From Henricia sp. BOLD:AAB3569 (Eukaryota > Echinodermata > Asteroidea > Spinulosida > Echinasteridae), in contig JBBELK010000620.1 in the NCBI GenBank assembly GCA_037783545.1, positions 1,240,001-1,304,000 on the forward strand: 64,000 bases of DNA, read 5' to 3'. The position numbers and the translations under genes were made by a program. Position 1 is the first letter of the stretch; each line of letters opens with the position of its first letter. A model generated the notes under the pieces. That model was not told the origin of the DNA and ran no database searches. It was given only the letters and a program-made list of their open reading frames with translations. Positions 22,503-33,652 of the stretch are shown here, in pieces.

Positions 22503-22505
22503 AAG

Positions 22506-22543
22506 TGGCGTCGTAGGCAGGATTCGAACCTGCGCGGGGAAAC
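22506..22543 (+). promoter_or_regulatory. Primer-binding site with unusually long tRNA complementarity
   Basis: Starts TGGCGTCGTAGGCAGGATTC, 3 nt after the LTR. Its complement reads as the 3' end of a class II tRNA: CCA, a discriminator and acceptor strand, a full T arm (GCAGG TTCGAAT CCTGC) and a GGGG-TTT-CCCC variable arm as in tRNA-Ser. A usual PBS matches only about 8-18 nt. Confidence 0.75.
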
Positions 22544-22551
22544 CCCGTGTG

Positions 22552-25500
22552 GACCATCCAAAGATGAGTGGATGGTAGCTATGCAGTGGTTTGCTTGTCT
22601 GAATGAAGTGCAGGATGGTGGAGTTTGTAGGTCGATGTCACCAACGCAAGGGTTTGTTGGTAATGTTCGCGTAGTTCGTGATGAAACTATCGCACCGTTT
22701 TCGGCCCGTATTTTATCCTGCTGTTTGAGTGAACCATCGCAGCTGTGTTTACCTGATACCTGTGTTCTTATACAGGCCATTACTTCTGGGGTGCAGGCAG
22801 ATGATGTGGGGAACGTGCGCTGTGCATCAGTGACGGATAATGTCCATGTCATTGAGGGCGTGCAACTTGTAGAAGACTTGTCTGTGCGGGTCTTGGTTTG
22901 CAATGGGAGTGAGACTCCAGTGACTCTTCTAGAGCATTCGAGAATAGCAACTGCTATTGACGCCACGATCAATGATGAGGTCCACCTCTGTGAGCATGAG
23001 GATGGCATTAAGGTCACTGTTGAACAGGTGGTGGATGAAATGAATTTGGGATCCGGTGGTGCTGATGATAACGTTGGTATTTCTGGCGATCCTAGCAACA
23101 AATGCCCACCCAGTGACACCCGAGAAACCGTCATTCTTCTAGATGGTACTCCATACTTGCTTCCCCCAGGAATCAGCCTTAAGGAATTTGATCGTGAAGA
23201 GGCTACCCCAATTGCGGAGCTAATTAGAAAATATGAGGCAGCCTTTGCCATGGGACCATTTGATTTAGGGATGTGTACACTCATTCCCCATGAGATTAAA
23301 TTGATAAGTGACCAGCCTATCAGAGAGCCATACCGACGTATACCTCCGCACTACATGAAAGAAGTACAGCAGCTGTTGCAAGACCTGCTGGAAAAAGGGG
23401 TCATTCAAAAGTCCGCAAGCCCGTATGCAAGTCCGACAGTTCTTGTTCGCAAGAAGGACGGGTCCATCCGACTTTGCATAGATTACCGCAAACTGAACTC
23501 CATCACACTAAAAGATGCATTTCCTCTCCCACGCATTGAGGAGACTTTGGAAGCCTTGGGCGGTTCTCGGTACTTTTCTTCATTAGATATGGCCCACGGG
23601 TATTTCCAGCTGGTCATGCACCCTGACTCGATAGACCAGACTGCATTTCGAGTTCCGTGGGGCCTATTTTCATTTACTCGCATGCCTCAGGGGCTTTGCA
23701 ACAGCCCCAGTACCTTCCAGCGGACGGTTGAGCTCATTTTTGGGGACCTTAACTTGTCCAAGTTAATCTTGTACCTTGACGACATCCTGGTGTACTCAAA
23801 CACCTTCGAGGAGCATCTGGAGAGGTTGGGTGTCGTGTTTGAGAGACTCATCAAGTACGGACTCAAACTGAAGGGGAGTAAATGTCGTTTTTTTCAGTCC
23901 GAAGTTAAACATCTTGGACATGTTGTTGGTAGTTTTGGAGTTGCGGTCGACCCTGACAAAGTTGAGCGTGTGGCGAGCTGGCCAACTCCACGGAATGCTG
24001 ACGAATTGCGCTCGTTCTTAGGGCTCGCCTCATACTACAGGCGCTTTATCTGCGGATTCTCAAGTTTGGCGGCTCCTTTGCATGCATTGGTAGCCAAGAC
24101 AGGGACAAAAACAGGGAAGGCCTCGAAGTTCCATTGGTCTCCTGAAGCGGAAGATGCCTTTATGAAACTCAAAAGGGCACTGTGTACGGCTCCCGTGTTG
24201 GCCTACCCTAACTTCGACAGGGATTTTGTGGTGGAGGTTGACGCCTCGTTTAAGGGGCTTGGCGCCTGCTTACTTCAGCTTGGTGATGATGGGGCCCTTC
24301 ACCCCATAGCGTATGCCAGTCGTGGACTACGGGGGGCAGAGAAGAATTACGCAGACCTCTCGAGTTTTAAGTTAGAACTCCTAGCTCTGAAGTGGTCGGT
24401 TTCAGAGAAGTTTCGGGACTATTTGTTAGGCTCCCGATTTGTTGTCTATACTGATAACAACCCCTTGGCCCACTTGCGCACTGCCAAATTAGGTGCGACA
24501 GAGCAACGCTGGGTTGCACAGCTGGCACCCTTCAACATGGAGGTGAGGTTCCGCTCTGGTAGAACAAACAGATGCGCCGACGCCCTTAGTCGTCGCCCAG
24601 CAGATGTTGAAATGGTGAGACAAGTGACTAACTGTTCTACCATTCCCAACGATATTCGATCTGCAGCCCGGAAGGACTGCCCTGAGTCTTCTGATGAACC
24701 TAAGGTAGAGGTTCCTACCTTCTCATCTGTTCTTCCCTCGTTCACTTCTGACCAGTTAGCTGCGATGCAGAAGGAAGATGAACAGCTTGGTGAGGTTTGG
24801 AGACGCTGGACAGGTGGATGGAGTTCCGGTCACTTTGATCAGAATAGAGGTGGTACAGAACCCCAGGGGTTGAAGGGATGGCTTAAAGAGCGACATCATA
24901 TCGTGGAGAAGAATGGCGTTTTATATCGCAGGGTGAGGGATCCTATATTGGGTGTTGTTCATCAGTTGCTTACGCCTAAAAAACTCCAGAAGAGCATGGT
25001 CGAGTCTGTTCATGATCACTGGGGCCACCCAGGTGTTAACCGTACGTTGTCTCTTCTCAGAACGAGGTGTTTCTGGCCGGGGATCGCAGGATACGTGAAA
25101 GAACATGTACGCACTTGTTTTAGGTGCGTGGCCTCCAAGGCACCAACCCCAGCTATTCGCACACCCATGCGACATGTACTGGCCTTCCAGCCAATGGAGC
25201 TTTTGGCAATCGACTTTCTAAAGTTGGATCGGGGACAAGGTGGTTTTGAGGACGTCTTAATCATGACAGACGCGTTCACCAAGTATTCATTAGCGGTCCC
25301 ATGTAGAGATCAAACGGCGCCAGTGGTTGCTAAAGCCTTGCAAGATCATTGGATCTCCCACTATGGTATACCTCTTCGTCTGCACTCGGATCAGGGACGT
25401 AATTTTGAAGGGAAATTGATTGGGGAACTTTGTAAGTTGTATGGGATTACAAACACAAGAACAAGCCCATATCATCCTCAAGGTAACGGGCAGGCAGAGA

Positions 25501-26294
25501 GATTCAACAAGTCTCTCTGTTCCCTAATTAAGTCCCTGGAGATTGCAGAACGTAGGAGATGGCCAGAGCGGCTTCCCCACCTGGTGTACATGTACAATTC
25601 CACGCCACATAGCGTGACGGGTGTTGCCCCTTGGACGTTGTTATTTGGCCGGCAACCACTGACTCCCGTAGATCATCTGCTGGGAAACACGCAACAGGAT
25701 TTTGAAGAAGAGTATGTCCAAGTACAGGCTGAGTTTCTGAAACGTGCGTATGACCTTGTCCGTGACCGTCTTGTCAAGGCGGCAGATTCAAACAAAAGGT
25801 ACGTGGATGCCAAGTGTAAACCTGCTCTACCTTTGGTGGTTGGAAGCAGGGTCCTCGTCAAGAACTCTGCATTCAAAGGCAGACATAAACTTGTTGATCA
25901 CTTTGGACATGAACGGTATGTTGTCGTTCAGTGTAATGACGAAGAGGACGTGTTTGCGGTCCGACCTGTCCTTGGAGGAAAAGAAAGATGGCTTAATAGG
26001 AGGTTGTTAATCCTTGACCCAAGAGGAGAAGTTGAAGAGCCGGATGAGACTGAGCCTTTGCGATGCTTACCTGATGTTGCTGGTTCTGACACCTCTGATT
26101 CGGAGCCTCTCAATGAAGCCTCATCCTCTGACGATGAGGTATGGGTGTGCGTTCCTAAGAGAACGTCCGAGGACGCCCCTAGTGTGGTGCAGGGTCTTCC
26201 CCCCGAAAAAGCAGCCACAGACATTGTGCCTCGACGGTCTGAGAGGCTAAAGTTGAAACATCAGAAGGGTAACTGGCCAAGCGCTATTACCTAA
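22552..26294 (+). CDS. Gypsy Pol: RT-RNase H-integrase, gag and protease active site missing
   Basis: One open frame runs from the LTR/PBS junction (nominal ATG at 22497, inside the LTR) to 26294. Numbering from 22497, the first 20 residues only translate the primer site. Residues about 40-170 look like the linker that follows retropepsin in gypsy Pol; the protease motif itself is gone. Reverse transcriptase follows, with YLDD at 426-429, then RNase H (VEVDAS, Asp582), an HHCC zinc region (HDHWGHPG...TCFRC), and the integrase triad Asp906, Asp965, Glu1001 (D35E spacing). A C-terminal region after YHPQGNGQAERFN resembles chromatin/DNA-binding tails. All key residues seen are intact. The enzyme copies and integrates element RNA, but lacks its own Gag and protease here. 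Confidence 0.9.
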
Positions 26295-26577
26295 ATAGTG
26301 CCTCATGTAGGAAATGTGGACTGCATGGTTGATGCAACTTTGACCAAGTTTATTTAGCAGATGCTAATACAAGCGTTTTAATACCTAAGTTTGGTTTATT
26401 TGACAGGAATATTGGGATCTTGGAGCTACATGTACAGTTGGAGGCGGCCGCTTAAGCGGACATGGTGTAAACCCCTTCGACCAAGCTAGAGCTTCGGGAG
26501 CCTGTAATATTCTAACAAATAAGACTTTGAAAGTTTGTTCCGTAATTTAAGTTGGAAATGCTTCTGCCTTAGTAGTC

Positions 26578-27177
26578 ATGACAGATAGATTAAACGTGTA
26601 TATTTTTGGGCATTCGTTCCCTGCGCGACTTTTAAGATATGCGCGTCAGAGTCACCAAACAGTGAGTAAATTGCTTAATCTTCAGTTGAGTCACAATGTG
26701 TTTATTGATGGACACCCAGGTCTGACTTATGAGCGGATTTCTAGGAGTGGGGATTATTACATTAAAGAGATGAGACGTCACCCTGTAGATTTGTTATGCA
26801 TTGACTTAGGTTCTAACGACCTGTGCACGAGAGGAGGAATCCCTGGTGCTGTTGTGCAGGAAACTCTCCGGTTTATTGAGATGCTTGAAAGTCAAGGGGT
26901 GCGCCCGGCTCATATTATAATCCTGTCCGTTATCCAGCGATCTCGAATTGCTCGTCCTGGGCAGGTCTCCGTCACTACATTTAACCACAAAGTTAAGAGA
27001 TACAATGCTCTGTTGAGTAGGGTACTTTTGGAACACGATAAGACAGTTCGAATGTACCGTCAAAGGAAGGTTAACTATCCGAAGTACATCTCAACAGATG
27101 GTTGTCATCTCACTGAAGATGGCCTTCTGAAGTATTGCAAGGGCATCCGTGAAGCCATTCTTTCTTGTAAAAACTAG
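26578..27177 (+). CDS. SGNH/GDSL-hydrolase-like protein carried by the gypsy element
   Basis: 199 residues, its own ATG, 283 bp after pol. Motifs of the SGNH family are in order: block I IFGHSF (Ser13, with His in place of the usual Asp of GDS), block III GSND (78-81, Asn80) and block V DGCH (Asp174, His177). The catalytic Ser-Asp-His set is therefore present and the frame is intact. Family members are esterases, lipases or acetylhydrolases acting on acyl or acetyl groups; the substrate here is unknown. An SGNH/esterase domain is known in ORF1 of CR1-type LINEs. Here it is on an LTR element, downstream of integrase, where env or accessory genes usually sit. No signal peptide or membrane segment is seen, so the product is probably intracellular. 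Confidence 0.75.
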   Translation: MTDRLNVYIFGHSFPARLLRYARQSHQTVSKLLNLQLSHNVFIDGHPGLTYERISRSGDYYIKEMRRHPVDLLCIDLGSNDLCTRGGIPGAVVQETLRFIEMLESQGVRPAHIIILSVIQRSRIARPGQVSVTTFNHKVKRYNALLSRVLLEHDKTVRMYRQRKVNYPKYISTDGCHLTEDGLLKYCKGIREAILSCKN

Positions 27178-27889
27178 GTTTTAGAGTACACACCTAATTT
27201 CGTAAAAGTGGATCCTAGGGAAACCCAAGTGTTTGCTCTTCACTGAAGAGTCGGGGGTGTTCTCCCACACTTGTTTAATTTGTTTTTCTTTAAGTGTCCT
27301 GGAACGGAAAGGGACAATCAGTGTTGAACAGATAAAAGCAGCTATCTGTTGATAAACAAATGGAAGTTTTCCATTGTTAATTTAAACTTTAGTAACGATT
27401 GTTCTAAACAGTTTTAATTGTCATCATGTATGTTGAGAACAAGCAGATTAGAGGCTGCATGTCTCTGTGGTTCGGTGTAATCCACTGTAGTTAATGTTAT
27501 TGCCCAGTTATAAACTGTACCCTTGCATGTAGTTCTCACTACCAGCGTTAGAGTTCTATTGTTGTTCCGGTATTCTTGTCAACCGGTGTTGGCTTATTAA
27601 TTTAAGAGCCCTGACTGCTACTTGTTTCATTAACTTTATTGTAGCAGATAATGGATGATTTCCATGATGCTTTTTAAGAGGTTTTCGTTGGGTATACTTT
27701 GTCATCCATCCTGAAGTTATTGTACAAATCAGAGGAGATTATTTGTATCGTTGTATAACTTTGAAATATGTTGTATGTAAGATTGTCATTAGAACTGAAA
27801 TGACACTCTGTATGAATCCGTACGCTTGGTATAATGTAATACTGGATTAATTACCATCCGAGGGCGTATGGTACGCAAAACAGGGAATT
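27178..27889 (+). other. Noncoding 3' region of the gypsy element and purine tract
   Basis: No ORF. The purine-rich AAAACAGGGAA at 27877-27887, 2 nt before the 3' LTR, is the likely polypurine tract for plus-strand priming. Confidence 0.55.
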
Positions 27890-28720
27890 TGTAGGGGTAT
27901 GGAAGTACCTTTAAGTTTAAACCTTTAAGTTGTAGCGAGTGCAGATCCTGCGCATGCGCGTTCGCTCTCTCTCTCTCTCGCCGGTCGTTCGACACGCCAA
28001 GTTTGACAAAGTTTTTAGGCCAAAAGAAACCCATTAATTCATCGTTTTCACCAAATCCTGGGTAAAAGACATGAAAGTGGTGTAACCGCGCATTATTGAA
28101 GATGCGACTGTTGTGACAATGAGGCATAGACGAGTAACTGACGTGAGTAAATCTTTCGATGAATTTTGGATGTCTTCCGATAGTTTGAAAGTAACAAACG
28201 TGCCATATACGTTGTAGTGTATTGCATTGTTGTCCTTATATGTGCGTTGTTGCCCATTGCGTGTAGGTTGCAGCGAGTGAATTAGCTTGAGCGGCGGCGT
28301 ATGTGACGGGACACTGCACTGCGTGTTGGACCGACTTGGTCTGGGTGAGTTTTATTGTACCGTATGTATGGTGTAGTTTGACACATTCTCCATATAGTTA
28401 AATAATTACACAGAGACCTAAAGTTTTCATGATTATTGAAGATACTTTCATTTTATTTCTGTGTCTTCTAGGGTTTTTCTTTCGCTTTGTTATTTTACTG
28501 GAAATGAACATTTTGCAAGTTGATGAGCAAGCTGATGTTTACAAGTGTAAAGCTGACTGACAAGCTGGAGATGAATAAAGAGTCCACATCTGTTTATTTA
28601 TGGTATTTTGCATCAGTTAATTAATTTGTGTAGAGATTCTGAGGGTACACACCCTCAACCCCCAAGGAGGAGTTCACACCCCCTTACTGGCAGGGGCTCC
28701 CCAGCCCCTATCCCATGACA
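27890..28720 (+). repeat. 3' LTR of the gypsy element
   Basis: 831 bp, same sequence as 21672-22502 as far as could be compared by eye. Followed by ATAG, matching the left target duplication. Confidence 0.95.
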
Positions 28721-28885
28721 ATAGCAACACAAAACGCACAGCCCATGCACTGGACGCCCCCAGCTATGGCGGATATACACCAATCCGGTAACTATAAGGA
28801 TTGGTAGACGCCTGCCACAACTGACTCGTTTTAATGACTGTTTATTCAGCTTTTTCCTAAGGAAGGCTATTCAATCACTATTCGT
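28721..28885 (+). pseudogene. Truncated duplicate of astacin intron 5 end and exon 6 start
   Basis: Matches 40104-40280: intron sequence, the TTTATTCAG acceptor, and about 40 bp of exon 6 reading LFPKEGYSITIRA (LFPRDGYTTTIRA in the gene). The match stops at GTGCAA, after which unrelated sequence follows. With 20868-21054 it forms one duplicated fragment, now split by about 7.7 kb of inserted elements. Confidence 0.75.
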
Positions 28886-28941
28886 GCAAATAGGAAAATA
28901 CTTTATTGTGCTATATTGAACACGCCCCATGTGTTATGGCT

Positions 28942-29345
28942 GTGGCTTAAAAGTATAAAATGTCCGTATTTTTACGGACAAAATTTTAAGGAATTGTCAA
29001 GGTCATTTCCGTAATTTTACGGACTGCATACGTAGAATCCTTTTTAAAAAAATTGCACAAACATATTAGATAAACGGATTACTTCCGTAAAATAACGTAT
29101 TTCCAATAAAAAAGTTCTTGTAATTTTGCTGCCGGAATTTTCCCGAAAAACCCGTAATTTTTTTTTACGGATTTTAAAAACAGAATTGCCGTATTTTTTA
29201 CGCAGTTTATGTATTTTTACGGAATTCACACTGTTTATTGAAGGACCGAGCTCCGTAATTTTACGGACATTGTCGAATAATCGGAATTTTTACGGACAAA
29301 AGAACGGAATAAACGGAATAATTCCGTAAATTTACGGAGAAAAAC
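28942..29345. repeat. Cluster of CCGTAA(A/T)TTTACGG palindromes
   Basis: More than ten variants of TCCGTAATTTTACGGA and TTTTTACGGA occur in both orientations within 400 bp. It resembles an element built from many short inverted copies of one motif. The flanks show no clear target duplication. Confidence 0.65.
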
Positions 29346-29532
29346 AAAATGTTTTGGTAATTTTGCTGCAGGACGTTACGTAAAAAAACCCGGAGAAATT
29401 GTTAAAAGTGTATGCACGAATCTATAGTAGCCGTGTAAACCACTCCCACAGACTTGTGTATTATTTTCGGCCGCAGTAATTAGTTCGGACAAGAATTTGA
29501 CTTAAATGTTCACACAAACACGGTTAAGACTA

Positions 29533-29985
29533 ATCAGATGTTAATCAACGGTGCTATATACAGAGCAGAAACATGGACTTTAACAAAATATTTAACCAAC
29601 CGACTCGAAGCATTCGAAATGTGGATGGACATATAGAAGAATGATGAGCATTCCATGGATGGCCAAAATTACTAACAAACAAAACATTCAGAAAGCAATG
29701 ACAAACAAATCTCTCATGAAAACAGTATAAAATACAGGAAGACAAAATTCTTTGGACACATGATGAGAAATCAAATGCTGCAGAAGGTCCTTTTGGAAGG
29801 CAGAATAGAGGGGAAAAGACCAAGAGGAAGAAGAAGACCATCATGGTTTGATAATGTGGGCAACTAGACTGGCCCGAGCTACACAAAATGTGCAAGGGCA
29901 TCTCAGGACAGAGATAGATGGAGATCCATTGCAACCTTCTAAGAGAAGACGGCACTTGAATGATTGATTGATTGATTGTTCACAC
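29533..29985 (+). pseudogene. LINE 3' end (RT C-terminal region), decayed
   Basis: With frameshifts it reads YGAETWTLTKYLTNRLEAFE, KFFGHMMRNQ, LLEGRIEGKRPRGRRRPSWF and QDRDRWRSIA, the conserved tail after reverse transcriptase in many non-LTR elements. It ends in (TGAT)n, a typical LINE 3' microsatellite. Dead. Confidence 0.8.
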
Positions 29986-30590
29986 ATATCTATTTTATAG
30001 GGCAATTTGGCTGAGATGCCTACGCAGTAAAAAGTAATACAAACGACTCGTTCAAACAATAAGTTTGCAAACTCAGTTCTTTCTATTGACGGAATGTTTG
30101 CGAGCACCAATTTGTAATAAAAACGAGTGCCGTCAAAGTTGTTTAATTTGTTTTGCCGATGAAAAGTCATGCATCATTTTGTTGACACCAAAAGTAATAA
30201 CTTAAACGAAAAGTAGCAACACATTGATGAATTCGTATTTAATTATGTTTTAATTGCGGACAGTTTTTGAAGTCAGCCGTGTTTGTTTGATCATAAAAAA
30301 ACGTATTTTTTTAAAATAAAGTACTCTCCGTTAAAGAGTATCTCTATTTTGCATTTGATAAGAGTTTTACATATCTATACGTGCATCTGAATTTAATGAT
30401 ACAATCAGGTTCATATTAACACTCATTAAGGGCGCTATGATTGTTAACCGTAGATATACATTGCCTTATCCCTGCCATTACCGTCACTTAATTACCACTT
30501 GAAAAACACTGATTTCCTCATTTCATGTCGACCTATTCAAGCTCACGACTTGTCGCCTGGCTGCATCAAATGTAGAAATTTTGATGTCTT
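29986..30590. other. Upstream region of the astacin gene
   Basis: AT-rich, with no ORF of note and no recognisable element. It presumably holds promoter-proximal control sequences, but none could be identified beyond the TATA box. Confidence 0.4.
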
Positions 30591-30598
30591 TATATAAA
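30591..30598 (+). promoter_or_regulatory. TATA box of the astacin gene
   Basis: TATATAAA lies 80 bp before the start codon. Transcription would begin near 30620, giving a 5' UTR of about 50 nt. Upstream in-frame codons (from 30584) are therefore probably not in the mRNA. Confidence 0.6.
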
Positions 30599-30670
30599 GC
30601 CCTCCTTACACCAAGGCAGCGGCAGAAACGACAACCCGAGACGCCGCATCGTCACCATAAACGCATCAAC

Positions 30671-30802
30671 ATGAGCTGGCTGCTGGTGCTTGTGGCCTGT
30701 TTGGCCGCGGTAGCTGAAGGGCTAATAATAGTAACAAGTGGTAACCACACCGTATTGGTAAACACGGAGGGTAACGGCACCGCCCTTCAACATAATGACA
30801 CG
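30671..30802 (+). CDS. Astacin exon 1: signal peptide and start of propeptide
   Basis: Starts MSWLLVLVACLAAVAEG, a typical hydrophobic signal peptide. N-glycosylation sequons NHT, NGT and NDT follow. GTAGGT donor after 30802, phase 0. This ATG was chosen because it begins the signal peptide and lies 80 bp after a TATA box. Confidence 0.8.
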
Positions 30803-30879
30803 GTAGGTTTGGAATATTTTCAAATAAAACAAAACCATAATACGCAAAATGGTAACCATTTTAGCTTATTGTAACACAA

Positions 30880-33375
30880 CATAATTAACAACTATTCGCT
30901 TAACTTAATTATAGAAATTAAACTGATAGAAGTTAAAAATGATAATGCTAAAAACATTGTAGCTGGTGTCGTTTATAAACCCCCTAAAGCTAATTATACT
31001 GAATTTGCCGACAAACTACAAAATGTTAACAGATATTTATCCTCAAACGATAAAAAGGGGTTAATCTGTGGTGATCTTAACATAAATCTTTTGAATTCCG
31101 ATAATAACAACACTCAAGATTTCTTAGAAACAATGTATTATCGTACCTTTGTTCCTTATGTATAGATAAACCAACAAGAATTACCAAGAACTCAGCAACC
31201 TTAATAGATAATATATTCTCGAATATCTTATCAGTATACCTTAATCAGTGATATTAATATGAGATCTAAGCGATCATTTGCCAGTATCGACATCAATACC
31301 TATTAAAAACAAAATGTCTAGAAAAACTGTACATTCCGTGCGTAATTACTCTAACGAAGGGATTGATAGATTGATAGACTTAACCATGCGGACTGGTCTT
31401 TAGTCCATGAATTGGACAATTTAAATGACGCATATAGCATTTTGTATCGTATATTAATAGGCTACTATGACAAGAATATCCCACAGAAAAAAGCTCAGGC
31501 TAAGAAAATCAAATCAAACGCTTCATGGATAACTGAGTCTCTTCTTAAATCAATTAATTTTAACAATTAATTGTATCGTAAATTTGTTCGTAAACCAAAT
31601 GAAGAAAATCACTCTAACTATACTAGATATACACATATTTTAACTAATGTTTTAAGAAATGCTAAGAAGAAATATTACTCTTCTTAATTCAACAGAGAAA
31701 GGAATAATATCAGTAATACTTGGAAAATCATTAATGCCTTAGCCTACTTAACAAAACAAACACATCTCAAAAGCTAACAGCAATTAACGAGAACGGCAAG
31801 TTGATTATAAAGACGCTACAGCAATGGCCGAACAATTTAATAGTTACTTTGCAAATATTGGACTAAACCTTGCCCATAAGATTGCCCAGTCTATAGCACC
31901 TCTTTTTTGACTATACCTCTCTGAACCCAGCCAGAACTGTGTGCATGTTTGTTACTCCTGCCACTAAATACTAGGTAAAATATATCATTGACAATCTTCC
32001 TAATAAAAAAAGCACTGGTTTAGATTATATCAATGTGTCTGTTGTAAAAACAAGTAATTGATTGCATTATAGAACCCCTTATACACATATTATCAATATG
32101 TCATTATTATCGGGAATTTTTCCATCTGACTCGAAAGTTGCAAAGGTTATTCCTATTTATAAAAGTGGTGAATCTGATCTTGTTAATAACTATAGACCAA
32201 TATCAATTTTGTCTTAATTCTAAAAAAAATCTTGAGAAAATTGTTTATAAACGTACATTTGCTTTTTAACAGCAAAAAACACATTGTCCAACTCACAATT
32301 TAGATTTAGGGCTAAGCATTCAACAACTCATGCAATATTACATCTTTGTAATACCATAACAGAAGGTTTTGAAAATTGGTATTTTCCTTGATTTTTCAAA
32401 GGCATTCGATACTTTGGACCATGACATACCATGACCATTATGCTATCAGGGATATACTCCATTATATAGCCTGGTTTCGAAGTTATCTTAACCAAAGAAA
32501 ACAACATGTATTTATAAATGGATGTGCATCCACTTCCAGAACCCTGACTTGCGGAGTCCCCCAAGGTTCAATCCTTGGTCCCCTTCTCTTTCTCCTTTAT
32601 ATAAATGACATTACTAAATCATCGGATATTTTATCATTCATTCTCTTCGCTGATGATTCCAATATATTTTATAGCCATTAACATATTCTCACTATTGTAG
32701 ATAAACTCTCAAATAAACTCTCCTTAAATCTAAGTCAAACTTCGTGGACTGCATGTTATTACTGCGATTCCCTTAACAAACTGCCGAAAGATATTTGCAT
32801 TGATAATTTCAAGATTAATGAAACAAATTATACGAAGTTTCTAGGTATTTTCTATAGATAATAAACTCTCATGGAAAACACATAGGGGGGCCTATAGATT
32901 ACACATGTAAAGTAATTTCCACAAATATTGGTGTGATTAATCGCCTTCAGCATTAATTTTACTTCCGAATGATATTTGCATCATGTTGTACAAAAGTTTG
33001 ATATATCCTACATTAACTATGGTATATTAGCGTGGGGAAATGCTTGTAATCGATATGTTTCTCGAATACTACTTCTTCAAAAAAGAGTTATACGCATTAT
33101 TTCCCATTCAGACTATCGAGCTCACACTGACCCTCTCTTTAAACATTACGAATTACTAAAAGTAAATGATATTTATCTCTACCAACTAGGCATATTTATG
33201 TTTCAATTATCACAAAACTATGTTCCAATGTGTTTACAATTGCCCTTTATAAAAAAAATGAACACCTCCATAGTCATTATACCAGGCAGGACCATCACTT
33301 CCATCTCTAAGCAATTCGTACACATCTTGGGAAGAAATGTGTCACATTCAAAGGCCCAAAGCTATGGAATTCGCT
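30880..33375 (+). pseudogene. Decayed LINE (endonuclease and reverse transcriptase) filling intron 1
   Basis: Fragments in order: endonuclease (GVVYKPPKANYTEF, ICGDLNINLLNS), RT start (NNYRPISIL), FRAKHSTTHAIL, GVPQGSILGPLLFLLYIND, FADDSNIF, and the post-RT region (YINYGILAWGNA, LLLQKRVIRIIS). Many stops and frameshifts. The FADD and GVPQGS motifs place it among APE-type LINEs of the jockey/CR1 group; the exact clade is uncertain. Same strand as the host gene. Confidence 0.85.
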
Positions 33376-33387
33376 TGTTCCTAATTT

Positions 33388-33469
33388 GACTGGTTCCCTG
33401 TCCTCATATTTACTCCCCCTTCGTCGTATATGACGAAGGGGGAGTAAATATGAGGACAGGGAACCAGTC
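33388..33469. mobile_element. Perfect 38-bp inverted repeat with 6-nt loop
   Basis: GACTGGTTCCCTGTCCTCAT... pairs base for base with its complement across GTATAT. The end sequence GACTGGTTCCC is shared with the TAG-ended M2 family, so this is probably a minimal palindromic derivative. It sits at the 3' end of the LINE in intron 1. Confidence 0.8.
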
Positions 33470-33652
33470 TATATCGGCGCTTGGTAACAAATTAATTTTC
33501 TTTCAACGACTGAGGGCGCCAAATGAGATCGTAGCACGAGCCGTAGCCACTCCCGGTCGTTTAGCCACGTCAATAGCCACAGACACAGCCAGCAGCCATA
33601 GCCAGTAGATTCGGATGCAGCCTTGTATCATCTTATTTGTTTTCCACTCCAG

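Larger units (their letters stand above)
21672..28720 (+). mobile_element. Ty3/gypsy LTR retrotransposon with extra SGNH-hydrolase ORF
   Basis: 7,049 bp with two 831-bp LTRs that show no difference by eye. The LTRs begin TGTAGG and end ATGACA. The element is flanked by ATAG on both sides (21668-21671 and 28721-28724). Internal parts in order: tRNA-complementary primer site, pol frame, SGNH-like ORF, 700 bp noncoding, purine tract. There is no gag and no retropepsin DTG/DSG motif, so it is internally deleted and needs partner proteins to move. Identical LTRs imply a recent insertion. It landed in the TAA/TAG next to the Harbinger pair. Confidence 0.95.

Noticed and set aside
22497-22556. Start of the pol ORF (MTKWRRRQDSNLRGETP) as a real N-terminus
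   Set aside because: It lies in the LTR end and translates the tRNA-like primer site.
30581-30670. N-terminal extension of astacin exon 1 (MMSLYKALLTPRQRQ...)
   Set aside because: It overlaps the TATA box and lies before the likely transcription start; the signal peptide begins at 30671.
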